Shown here one piece after another: positions 1 through 7,527 of a stretch of DNA of 64,000 nucleotides. Each line of letters begins with the position of its first letter. The first letter of the stretch is position 1. The stretch comes from Chitinophaga sp. Ak27 (GTDB taxonomy: Bacteria; Bacteroidota; Bacteroidia; Chitinophagales; Chitinophagaceae), in contig NZ_JABAOB010000001.1 in NCBI RefSeq assembly GCF_012726295.1, positions 1,426,001 through 1,490,000 on the forward strand, written 5' to 3'. The position numbers and the translations under genes were made by a program. A model generated the notes under the pieces. The model was given only the letters and a program-made list of their open reading frames with translations, was not told the origin of the DNA and searched no databases.

Positions 1-2
1 TA

Positions 3-893
3 AGTGACTATTATTTTCACATAGATGATCTTGATGGCTTTTTCGCTTTCATCCGCACCTACTTAGGGGATGAAAACCACTTCTTTAAATTAACCCAGTT
101 TAAGGGAATATGCGAGCTTTTTACCGTAAAGTATCCAGTGAGGTTCTGGCGTGGCATGGTGGAATTACTCATAGATGACGAGGGTAGATATAGAAAGGCG
201 GGTGGACGCATGTTATCTCATATGCTCCATGAACAATCAGAACACATTTTCCCTGTGCCCCTTGAAGAACTGAACCCGTTGCAACAGTATAAGTTCATTG
301 TAAGCGCCACTGTATATCCAATGTTTATGGACGAGAATTTGAAAGTTTTAGTACCATTTTTATTTTCAAAATCCCCCATTGTCGTTGAGCTAGCCCTCTG
401 TAAGCTGGACCATATCGCTATCAGCTATGGTCCGGAGGCAATCAATAAGCTGCAGCCAATGATATCTAATCACCCTTTATCAACTGAAATTGTTGAAAGA
501 CTTAATAGTGTATTCACTGAGGATGCTAAGCGGATCGATCAAAAACAGCGAATTTTTGAATTCAATCCTCACGTCGGTTATGCGAACTTAATTCGCCCCT
601 TTGCAGAATTTTATGCAAAGAAAAGCTCGAGGTCAATGAGTGAGGCCCAAAGGAAGCACGGAGGTATTTCCTCGTTCATAAAGCAAACTACCATCGGTCG
701 CGGCGGGGGCGTTATTACTCACGATATGAAAATTATGCCTTTGAGTATGGTAGGGGCTTCATTTTCATTGCCGTCTTATATCTTTATCGATCCTATTGGT
801 GATCAGGCGGAAATGTTTTTGTTTTATAAAAAAAATTGGTCAGAAGATTTTAAGGCATGGAAAGAAATAATATCATCGTCAGGGAATATTTAG
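3..893 (+). CDS. Partial hypothetical protein, first gene of a possible two-gene defence cassette
   Basis: The reading frame is open from base 3, so the true start lies left of the window; an ATG at 138 is only internal. The visible 296 residues carry no motif I recognise. They begin with aromatic and acidic residues, pass through a helical middle (around IVVELALCKLD) and end in a more beta-like part containing GRGGGVITHD. There is no signal peptide or membrane segment in the visible part. The stop lies 37 bases inside the next gene, which implies translational coupling with the nuclease-like protein downstream. The function is unknown; a defence role is suggested only by that partner and by the adjacent integration scar. 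Confidence 0.75.
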   Translation, partial: SDYYFHIDDLDGFFAFIRTYLGDENHFFKLTQFKGICELFTVKYPVRFWRGMVELLIDDEGRYRKAGGRMLSHMLHEQSEHIFPVPLEELNPLQQYKFIVSATVYPMFMDENLKVLVPFLFSKSPIVVELALCKLDHIAISYGPEAINKLQPMISNHPLSTEIVERLNSVFTEDAKRIDQKQRIFEFNPHVGYANLIRPFAEFYAKKSSRSMSEAQRKHGGISSFIKQTTIGRGGGVITHDMKIMPLSMVGASFSLPSYIFIDPIGDQAEMFLFYKKNWSEDFKAWKEIISSSGNI

Positions 894-2623
894 AAACCTT
901 AAAGGAAGATGGGGAGCTGGATCGCTTGCTTCCTCTACTTCTCATCAGTCGAGGGTGGAAAATTGTGAGAACCCCGCGCGAAGCAAAGGGTCAAAAGCAA
1001 TTTGGTAAAGATATTGTTGCCTATGGAGTAGATCTGGATGGAGTTAAAAAAGCATTCTATATTGAAGTAAAGGGGCATTCCGATAAAGACATTACCGAGC
1101 AATCACTGATAAAACCAGATGGTTTATATCAATCGTTGTTGTCGGCTACTGTGGTAGATTTTAAAGATTATGGTATCCCTGCGTTAGAGAATTTGCCAAT
1201 TAAGGTAATTTTTGTGCATAACGGTGCGTTGAAGCCATCGGCAGAGCATGAATACAATGGCATCATAACTAAACTTTTCGGTGATGGAAAAAAACAGTTC
1301 GAAAGGTGGAGTATCCATGAGCTAACGGACCTGTTCAGTGCCTATCTTTTCGGTGAATACCTATTAACAGATGACCAGCATCTCCAACTTTTTAAAAAGA
1401 CACTTGCGCTTATAGATCAGCCCGAATATGATCTTCGTGACTATAAAATGCTGATCGATAAACTTCTTACTGGTGATTTGAAGCCTGGCCAACGTCAGTT
1501 TTACAAACTTTTTTCCACATTAAATCTGGTCTGTGTTATTCTTTGGGATAATGCCAGGCAGGTTAATAACTTATTGCATGCTCTCGACGGGGTTGCCTAT
1601 ACTGTCCTTAAAGCTTGGGGCTGGATATTACGCCAACAGTTGGTGAGAAAAAAGCCAGTTATTGGAATTTTTAAATCCTTGCTAATAATTCAGCGGGACC
1701 TCTTAGAGACATACATCACGAAAACACTTCCGGTGGCCCGTCAGAAGGATGGGCTATTTGCAGAGAGAGGGGGACCTTTTGAAGAAGTAGGGTATCCGTT
1801 GAGAAGCATGGATTATTTAGGTTGGTTAATTTATTACTATCAGCTTCAGCAAGCTGGTCCGGATTTCAACTATGAGTTGGAGGCTCAGCAGATGTACGGC
1901 CTGCAGCATTTTCAGAAAGGAGTTATCAGGGCAGTTATCGATAATAATATTGGATGCAAAACGCCCCTTTTGGATAGACATTCGCGACCGATAGTATTGG
2001 TAACCCTGTTTTTTATGAACAGCAAGGAGCTAACAGCGCATGAAGCCAATTGGTTACGGGGGTACATCATTGATATATATAATCGGATTGGTTTAATACA
2101 CTCATTTAGAGGTCGACGCCCGGAGTTTTCTGATAATATTACTGCCCTTCTTGAATACGTGGGAACTGGCGAGAGGCCAAGCGATTATAATGATAAAGGC
2201 TCTATGTTGTTACAGGTTTTGTTGGAGTTCTTAGTTATTTTTAATGATGAGCCAAGTTATAACACTTGCCGCAGCGACATGCAAGGCATCGACCTGCAAA
2301 CGGCTTATCCAAACTGGACAATGCCGGATGAGGTGGAGATAGGACTTTTTGAAGGAAATATCAGTGAATTGACGGCGGTCGACTCAAGCATTGCGTTACC
2401 AGAACAGTTCTTTGATTTTAAAAAGATGCTGGAAGCCAAACCCAATAATCCAATCTCCTATAAAACAGATGGGGCTGGGTTAGCGTTTTTGCGGTCACTC
2501 TCATATATATATTTTCACAATGATATCCCGCCGGATGAATGGCGAAAATTCATTGCGGCACCTCCACATTATTTTGGTGTTGATAAATCAGTGATAAGTA
2601 ACGAACACCTAACAGTAACGTGA
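857..2623 (+). CDS. PD-(D/E)XK nuclease-like protein (N-terminal restriction-endonuclease fold)
   Basis: This 588-residue cytoplasmic protein has near its N-terminus the pattern QFGKDIVAYG, then about 15 residues, then YIEVKG. That is the D...ExK core of Mrr/Holliday-junction-resolvase-like nucleases (residues about 48-75). The remaining 500 residues are helical, without a helicase or ATPase motif, and are not recognised; they may be a sensor or a partner-binding region. The ATG at 857 lies inside the end of the preceding gene, so the two are probably made together. Such nuclease fusions are common in anti-phage cassettes, and this one lies directly beside a recombination boundary. The nuclease fold is seen in the motif; the defence role is inference. 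Confidence 0.75.
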   Translation: MERNNIIVREYLETLKEDGELDRLLPLLLISRGWKIVRTPREAKGQKQFGKDIVAYGVDLDGVKKAFYIEVKGHSDKDITEQSLIKPDGLYQSLLSATVVDFKDYGIPALENLPIKVIFVHNGALKPSAEHEYNGIITKLFGDGKKQFERWSIHELTDLFSAYLFGEYLLTDDQHLQLFKKTLALIDQPEYDLRDYKMLIDKLLTGDLKPGQRQFYKLFSTLNLVCVILWDNARQVNNLLHALDGVAYTVLKAWGWILRQQLVRKKPVIGIFKSLLIIQRDLLETYITKTLPVARQKDGLFAERGGPFEEVGYPLRSMDYLGWLIYYYQLQQAGPDFNYELEAQQMYGLQHFQKGVIRAVIDNNIGCKTPLLDRHSRPIVLVTLFFMNSKELTAHEANWLRGYIIDIYNRIGLIHSFRGRRPEFSDNITALLEYVGTGERPSDYNDKGSMLLQVLLEFLVIFNDEPSYNTCRSDMQGIDLQTAYPNWTMPDEVEIGLFEGNISELTAVDSSIALPEQFFDFKKMLEAKPNNPISYKTDGAGLAFLRSLSYIYFHNDIPPDEWRKFIAAPPHYFGVDKSVISNEHLTVT

Positions 2624-2720
2624 GTGTACCGAATTTGAAAACAATTGAATTATTTCGTACTTTTAATCTCGACAGGGAGATAGTTCTTCGAATATGTAGT
2701 ATTTAAACGGTCGTTTTGCG

Positions 2721-2740
2721 TTGACACACGGTTGACACAC
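2721..2740. repeat. Two direct repeats TTGACACAC, possible integrase arm sites
   Basis: TTGACACAC occurs at 2721 and 2732, 11 bases apart, just left of the tRNA-like boundary at 2762. The spacing and core (TGACAC) resemble the TGACACGCA repeats beside the tRNA-Leu at 57.9 kb. Short direct repeats of this kind next to an attachment site are typical of tyrosine-integrase arm-binding sites. The role is inferred. Confidence 0.4.
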
Positions 2741-2761
2741 TTTGACTACAACATATTGAAA

Positions 2762-2832
2762 CCCAACTGGTTGAGATTCCAGTTCTGGGCACAAAATGGA
2801 CAAATCGAGATTACTCTTGGTTTGTCCATTTT
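2762..2832 (+). other. Boundary 1: tRNA-Leu 3'-end-like attachment relic plus hairpin
   Basis: Bases 2766-2793 look like the T-arm and acceptor end of a tRNA-Leu: ACTGG, a T-loop, TCCAGT, then TCTGGGCA. The 16-mer TCCAGTTCTGGGCACA is identical to the 3' end of the intact tRNA-Leu(CAG) at 57763-57846. No matching tRNA 5' half precedes it. It is followed by a hairpin of AAAATGGACAAA (2793-2804) and TTTGTCCATTTT (2821-2832). Related sequences stand at 13190 and 18413. I read it as a duplicated attachment site left by an integrated element. Confidence 0.65.
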
Positions 2833-2962
2833 TATTTTTACCTAAACCCGCGTCCAGCGCGTATATTAGCATCACAGCTTCGTTGAGGCGGGCGGTTCGA
2901 TAATGGCTTCCGTCAAAAGTGAGTTTTTCAGGAAAAATCGAACCAATAATGCTCCATCCCAT
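2819..2962 (-). pseudogene. Remnant of the C-terminal end of a serine recombinase
   Basis: On the minus strand the residues IIGSIFPEKLTFDG, then YRTARLNEAV, then KNKNGQT match, as I recall them, the C-terminal tail of the recombinase family proteins (large resolvases) of Bacteroidota, which often lie tail-to-tail with a tRNA gene. Only about 48 codons remain. A TAA stop lies five codons upstream of IIGSIF, and the resolvase catalytic domain is gone. The open frame runs on through the tRNA-like boundary to 2663, but that part is not protein-like. The same tail recurs at 13234 and, weakly, at 18463. Confidence 0.6.
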
Positions 2963-3032
2963 AGAACCTTACTCTTCTGACAAATTGGTGATCGCATTTA
3001 CAATCGAATCCTTAAAGTAAGTGGGGCGTATG

Positions 3033-3071
3033 CCTCTTAATTGTGTCGACACTGTCTACACAATTAAGGGG
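3033..3071. repeat. Inverted repeat (hairpin) in a gene-free stretch
   Basis: CTTAATTGTGT at 3036-3046 pairs with ACACAATTAAG at 3058-3068, and the stem extends two to three more pairs outward. The 11-base loop contains CGACACTGTC. It could be a terminator-like or recombination-related structure; no gene ends directly at it. The surrounding stretch 2969-3369 holds no convincing gene. Confidence 0.5.
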
Positions 3072-3369
3072 TTAATAAAGGCAATCTATTATTCTTTGAA
3101 TGCGATAGCATGAGGAAGCGTTCGTTTTGGTTTTACTAAAACATAGCTGGCAACCCACGATTAGAGCTATACTTCAATCAGCTTTTATAGCTATCTGTGA
3201 CTATTTTTTACGACCAGATTTACATACTTAATTGAGGGGCAGAGAAAATTGGCGCCGATTTTTCTTTTTTCAGCAGCAGCATGCATAAACCAGTCTGCCA
3301 ATTGTTAAAGTAGATGCTCGTGAAAAGAAAAATTCATCCGGATAGGTAGATATAAAAAGCGGTTTATTT

Positions 3370-3939
3370 CTATTCGAGAAAACCAGCATTCCTGATTCTG
3401 TCCGCAATTTGCGTCCCAAGGTAGTCCTGCAATCTAGGGAACTTTGGCCATCTATAGTATGCATGCCAATAGCTAATTATTCTACTTTCTGTTTGCTGCC
3501 AAAATTTGGGATTTTCTTTCGTTAATCGACTAAAATTTTCAATATTCCTCTCTGTGATAAGCTTATCCAGTACTTCTAAAATTTCATAAACATATTCACC
3601 GAGGAGTTGTAAAGAGTAGGGTATTGTCCAGTATTCAGTTCTTTCACCTAGTGCTTCTAAACTCTTTTGCCTTATAAAGCCATCATGGTGTCTGATGTAA
3701 ATGCAATTCAATATTGCCCTTTGAACATCCGTCAGCCTGCCAACAATTATCGAATCCGGCTCATCATAATAGATCCGGGACGGAATGAACAATTCATCTT
3801 CATCCAATTTAAATGTCTGTATCGGAAGCTGTTTGGAACTACCAAAGTATTGAGTGTGTTTGGGCAATATTTGCAGAATGGTTGCAACATCGCTTTTCAG
3901 AATTCGAGGGAAAGCATTAAGAAGTATATCTTTATTCAT
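3370..3939 (-). CDS. Hypothetical protein, 189 residues
   Basis: This is a soluble, charged protein without signal peptide, membrane segment or a motif I know. It is rich in aromatic residues near the end (WHAYYRWPKFPRLQDYLG). It opens with MNKDILLNAFPRIL and starts at an ATG about 800 bases upstream, and opposite, of the lipoprotein operon. It is the only minus-strand gene in the 10-kb module between boundaries 1 and 2. Its coding character is supported by length and a normal amino-acid mix. The function is unknown; a regulator of the divergent operon is conceivable, but no helix-turn-helix is evident. Confidence 0.6.
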   Translation of the reverse strand: MNKDILLNAFPRILKSDVATILQILPKHTQYFGSSKQLPIQTFKLDEDELFIPSRIYYDEPDSIIVGRLTDVQRAILNCIYIRHHDGFIRQKSLEALGERTEYWTIPYSLQLLGEYVYEILEVLDKLITERNIENFSRLTKENPKFWQQTESRIISYWHAYYRWPKFPRLQDYLGTQIADRIRNAGFLE

Positions 3940-4733
3940 AGGTACTAATTTTCCCGAAACCTGTGTGATCGATCAAATTAAAATAGTAAAGGGTTAAGAT
4001 AAAATTTCTACTTGAAGTTAAGAAATAGGAATTGTAAATTGACCTTTCCAACAGAACAAAAAGCATGCGCATTGCTCTTTAATTTAATTGAAAAGAAAGT
4101 CTGGATATCTTTCGGTCTGATCCATCGACCTATTAACGATATTCAATTTAAAGATTATCTAGTACTAAATTATCTTGTAAGCAACAGGCAAATATAAATG
4201 TGAATAAAGTCAAGAAAGCATTAGTCTTAGTTGTTTTAATTATAGACTTTCGTTTTATAATGATTGTTAACTGAGAGATTAGATATACACCCAAATTCCA
4301 AATAAATAACTGAAGATGTATGCAGATGAACTATGATATTCTATGTCCTGCGTTATAAGCAGTCACAATTTATCTCTTTAAGGATTAACCGCTATAAGGC
4401 TTTTGAACTTAAGATTTCTTTAGCTTTTGCCGTTGAATTGAAACCCTTTAGCACATGAACCTATTTCTTGTTCAAATCCAGTGAATAATATACGAATAGG
4501 GAGTTGCCGGTAAGGCATTGGTTGGAGCAAAATAACCCGGTTCTCAAAAGAAATAATTCTCTGCATTCTGAAATGAATGTATAGAATGGCGTCATACCCG
4601 TTTGTTTATTACATGCGTATCGGAGTGGCGAACAATATCGGTACGCCTGTGGTTTGCCCCTATTTTCGTATAGTCTATTAAGTTATCTGGCAATTTACCA
4701 TGAATTTATTCATCAATCAATAATAAACACTCA
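3940..4733. other. Gene-free AT-rich intergenic stretch
   Basis: About 790 bases between divergent genes. A 61-codon open frame (4012-4197) has poor composition and no features, so I do not call it. No tRNA, strong hairpin or repeat was seen. The promoter of the lipoprotein operon should lie in its right part. Confidence 0.5.
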
Positions 4734-5228
4734 ATGAAAATTATGTCCACGAAGTCTGTATTCCGGCTTTTTATTTTGTTTTTCTGTATGGCTGCCGTTG
4801 CTTGCACCAAACAGGGCAATGCTCCGGATAGTTTACTCAGCAATAGCAATGCTATTGGCAGGGTCTCTGATAAGCAGGTACTAAATGTTGCTGATATTAG
4901 CCACATTAGTGCACAGTTAGATAAGTCCTGCCTTACTTTTATCGCGAATAGGGCAAAGCATCAGGATTATACGATAGAGAGAAGAGAAATTCTAAAGTAT
5001 AATACGTCCTACTATCTGGCTCTGTCTATTAAAACAACCAAAGGGGATGAGTTTCTAATTTACAACAAATTAAAAGTGGATGCTGGTAAAAATTTGCTGT
5101 CTTCCAATGAAACTTATTCCTGTGCAGGAAAGTGTACTTCCTGTGCAGTTATATTTACAACTCTTGAGCTTAGTTGCGAATGCAGGAATGACAAAGGTGA
5201 TAGTTCCTGCGTGTTGAGTTCTGAATGA
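4734..5228 (+). CDS. Cys-rich lipoprotein A, paralogue of the next gene
   Basis: This 164-residue protein has an SPII signal (hydrophobic run ending in AAVAC, so Cys about 24 would be lipidated) and is predicted to be an envelope lipoprotein. The middle is beta-rich (IGRVSDK, then YYLALSI). The last 38 residues carry six cysteines in the pattern C-x3-C-x2-C-x11-C-x-C-x8-C. The downstream paralogue has nearly the same pattern, which points to a conserved disulphide or metal-binding knot. It is the first gene of an operon-like series with DUF1573, thioredoxin and O-antigen-ligase-like genes. I do not know a named family. It could be a substrate of the thioredoxin-like protein encoded in the same series. 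An alternative start four codons in (MSTKS) is possible. Confidence 0.8.
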   Translation: MKIMSTKSVFRLFILFFCMAAVACTKQGNAPDSLLSNSNAIGRVSDKQVLNVADISHISAQLDKSCLTFIANRAKHQDYTIERREILKYNTSYYLALSIKTTKGDEFLIYNKLKVDAGKNLLSSNETYSCAGKCTSCAVIFTTLELSCECRNDKGDSSCVLSSE

Positions 5229-5260
5229 TTTTATTTTTTATTTATCAAATAAGGTATTTT

Positions 5261-5758
5261 ATGAAAATCATTAAATGTACAGCAACTATTTTGACACTGT
5301 TTATCTTACTATCAATGGGGATGATGAGTTGTAGTAAAGGTAATAATATTGAGCCTGAGCATACCAATGGCCTTCTCATTGGAAGATTGAGTGGTGGTAG
5401 TGTAGAAGGAGTAATTTCCAAAAGTCAAATGAAACAAGAGATGGTCAGCAGAAAGTTTCGTATCGTTACGACAACAAGAACAGGCGATTTTGAATTAAGA
5501 GATCGTTCTATTGTTCATAGTGGTAACGACTATTATTTGCGACTGAAAGTGCTTGTCAAGGGTGGGCATGAGGTATCTATGACAAAGCTGGAGCTGAAGA
5601 ATAATGCGTTATATCTTGTCTCGCCACAAGAATCATTCAAATGCACAGCGGCGGACAGTAGCTGTTCAGGCTGCGTTTTGGAGAAGGGATCAGATGGTAT
5701 CTGGCATTGCTACTGTGGTAGTACAAGCGGAGCGGGGTGTGTTCTGGTGGTTGAGTAA
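5261..5758 (+). CDS. Cys-rich lipoprotein B, paralogue of the preceding gene
   Basis: This 165-residue lipoprotein has a signal ending in GMMSC. I chose the ATG at 5261 because it begins a normal signal peptide (MKIIKCTATIL); an upstream ATG at 5225 would overlap the previous stop and add a poor leader. It shares with its neighbour the IGR(V/L)S segment, a YYL strand and a C-terminal six-Cys block, here C-x6-C-x2-C-x11-C-x-C-x8-C (ending HCYC, then AGC). The tandem pair diverges strongly except at these points, so the cysteines look functional. It is predicted to be membrane-anchored in the periplasm or at the surface. The function is unknown. Confidence 0.8.
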   Translation: MKIIKCTATILTLFILLSMGMMSCSKGNNIEPEHTNGLLIGRLSGGSVEGVISKSQMKQEMVSRKFRIVTTTRTGDFELRDRSIVHSGNDYYLRLKVLVKGGHEVSMTKLELKNNALYLVSPQESFKCTAADSSCSGCVLEKGSDGIWHCYCGSTSGAGCVLVVE

Positions 5759-5836
5759 ATTGTAAATGGATTCATCTCTCTGGCAGCCGAGAAATGGAAG
5801 GGGTACAGACGATTAACAATAATCCGTAAATATTTT

Positions 5837-6298
5837 ATGAAACACTATCTTATATATCTCTCTATTCTTGTTTGCTTTTTAATGGGCTCTTGTAAGTTCA
5901 ACAGTGATTCCACTCTCAAGGTAATAGAAATACCCGAAGAACGAACTACTAATAATGTAAAGCAGGATAGTCTTAATTATCCGGTTTTTAGTTTCAATCA
6001 GACACTTTTTGACATGGGAAACATTGGAGCGAAGAAGGAGATCATTCATGCTTTCAGGTTTAAAAATGCAGGGAGCAAACCGCTGTTGATCAAAGACGTA
6101 AAACCTTCGTGTGGTTGCACTGTCGTTGACTTTCCTAGGATACCTATTCAGCCTGGAGATAGCGGGATTATTACTGCGCATGTAAAAGTGGATAAGTCTG
6201 AAAAGACCGCCACGAAAATACTCAGGGTAATCTCAAATACGAATCCGCAAAGAAGTGACCTGTATTTAAAATTTGAAACAAATAACCTTGTTAACTAA
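5837..6298 (+). CDS. DUF1573 family lipoprotein
   Basis: This 153-residue protein has a signal ending in LMGSC (lipobox) and one DUF1573 domain at residues 50-150. The hallmarks are FNQTLFDMGNIG, then FRFKNAG, then PSCGCT, IQPGDSG and a final series of beta-strands. DUF1573 domains are Ig/ASPM-like beta-sandwiches, frequent in Bacteroidota envelope proteins and of unclear molecular role. The conserved CGC pair is present. It lies between the Cys-rich lipoproteins and the thioredoxin-like gene in the same direction, which suggests it works with them in the periplasm. A hairpin terminator follows. Confidence 0.88.
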   Translation: MKHYLIYLSILVCFLMGSCKFNSDSTLKVIEIPEERTTNNVKQDSLNYPVFSFNQTLFDMGNIGAKKEIIHAFRFKNAGSKPLLIKDVKPSCGCTVVDFPRIPIQPGDSGIITAHVKVDKSEKTATKILRVISNTNPQRSDLYLKFETNNLVN

Positions 6299-6309
6299 TA
6301 GTAAATTAA

Positions 6310-6341
6310 GGTCCTGTAAAAGTAGATATTTTTGCAGGACC
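6310..6341 (+). terminator. Hairpin terminator after the DUF1573 gene
   Basis: GGTCCTG at 6310-6316 pairs with CAGGACC at 6335-6341, with further A/T pairs inside, followed by a T-rich tract. It stands 17 bases before the thioredoxin-like gene, so it probably limits rather than blocks read-through. Confidence 0.65.
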
Positions 6342-6357
6342 ATTTAAATTTTTTTAA

Positions 6358-7527
6358 ATGAACTGTAAAAGCAAAGGTACCTTATCTGTTGTCTTCTTTT
6401 GCTTAGTAATCGTTTCCGTTGGGAAGGGACAGCGACAATTTGAGCTAAAATGGGCCACTAGAATTGATAGTTTTTACCAATCCATTAAAGGTATTAGCTT
6501 TACTTTTAGGGCGAAGAAATTGTATTTTATGGATAATGACACTGTTACATTGGAAGGCCAGTGTAGTCTGATCAAAAAAGAAGGAGATTCGTTAGGTTAT
6601 TGGGTTAATATTCATCAGAATAATGGTCAGAATGTGATCTATAACGGGAAGCAAATCATGTGGATGGATGAGGAAAAGAAAACGATCAATGCTTATGATG
6701 TAAAGAAAGATGGATATACGAATTTTACTGGGAACTCTATTGTTTTTATTATTCCGGATCTTATTAAAGACAGACATCTGTTACAACCTTTCAGGAATGC
6801 CGATATGAATTCAAATGTGCTTCGCGCTGAAATTGTGGAAAGCAGGTATGCTATTGATATCAATACTTCCTTTAAGCCTATGGACATTATAAAAAAATCG
6901 ACATATGCCATTTCGCTGGATAGGAATACTCTATTGCCCAGACGTACTATCAGCTATGCAGAAATGGATAAGTTTAAGCAGTATATGGAATACACATTTG
7001 ATAACGTTACGTTATCTGAGTGTGATAGTACCTATTTTTTTATCAGCGAGCAGCAACAACAACAATATAAAGTTATTGTTAAAACAAAAGCAGCAGACGT
7101 ATCATTACTCAATGTAGGTGAATTGGCTCCTTCCTGGCAGTTGGCAGATCTTCAGGGAAAGACAGTTGACTTAGCTAGTTTAAAGGGGAAAATTGTCGTC
7201 CTAGATTTTTGGTATATGTCGTGTTTCCCTTGTTTGAAAATGACGCCGGTACTAAATGAAATAGATAGCTTGTACAAAAGCAGAGATATAGCAGTGCTCG
7301 GTTTGAATGTATATGACAGTAACCACAGTAAAGTACAAGCTTTTGCGAATGGAAGGATAAACTATCCTATTTTAATGGACGCTTTACCTGTGGCCAATAT
7401 GTATCATGCTTCAGGGTATCCTACCATTTACATTATTGATAGAAACGGACGAATTGCTTATGCCGATGCGGGCTATTCGAAGGATTCCGATAAAAAAATT
7501 AAAGCCATTATCAGTCAAATCAAATAA
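6358..7527 (+). CDS. TlpA/ResA-like thioredoxin-fold protein with LolA-like N-terminal domain
   Basis: This 389-residue protein has a cleavable signal peptide (about residues 1-24). Residues 25-250 resemble the lipoprotein-carrier-like domain often fused to TlpA thioredoxins in Bacteroidota. Residues 255-389 form the thioredoxin fold: APSWQL, then VVLDFW, then the redox site CFPC (in WYMSCFPCLKM), and the cis-proline strand GYPTIYIID. The reaction expected is thiol-disulphide exchange in the periplasm. The two upstream Cys-rich lipoproteins are plausible substrates, which is inference. Its stop overlaps the start of the next gene (TAATG), so it is translationally coupled to the O-antigen-ligase-like protein. 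Confidence 0.85.
   Translation: MNCKSKGTLSVVFFCLVIVSVGKGQRQFELKWATRIDSFYQSIKGISFTFRAKKLYFMDNDTVTLEGQCSLIKKEGDSLGYWVNIHQNNGQNVIYNGKQIMWMDEEKKTINAYDVKKDGYTNFTGNSIVFIIPDLIKDRHLLQPFRNADMNSNVLRAEIVESRYAIDINTSFKPMDIIKKSTYAISLDRNTLLPRRTISYAEMDKFKQYMEYTFDNVTLSECDSTYFFISEQQQQQYKVIVKTKAADVSLLNVGELAPSWQLADLQGKTVDLASLKGKIVVLDFWYMSCFPCLKMTPVLNEIDSLYKSRDIAVLGLNVYDSNHSKVQAFANGRINYPILMDALPVANMYHASGYPTIYIIDRNGRIAYADAGYSKDSDKKIKAIISQIK

Noticed and set aside
2663..2818. Continuation of the recombinase frame past NGQT
   Set aside because: It runs through the tRNA-like boundary and repeats; the family tail ends near NGQT, so the rest is read-through.
4012..4197. 61-codon frame between divergent genes
   Set aside because: No signal, no domain and poor composition; likely chance in AT-rich DNA.
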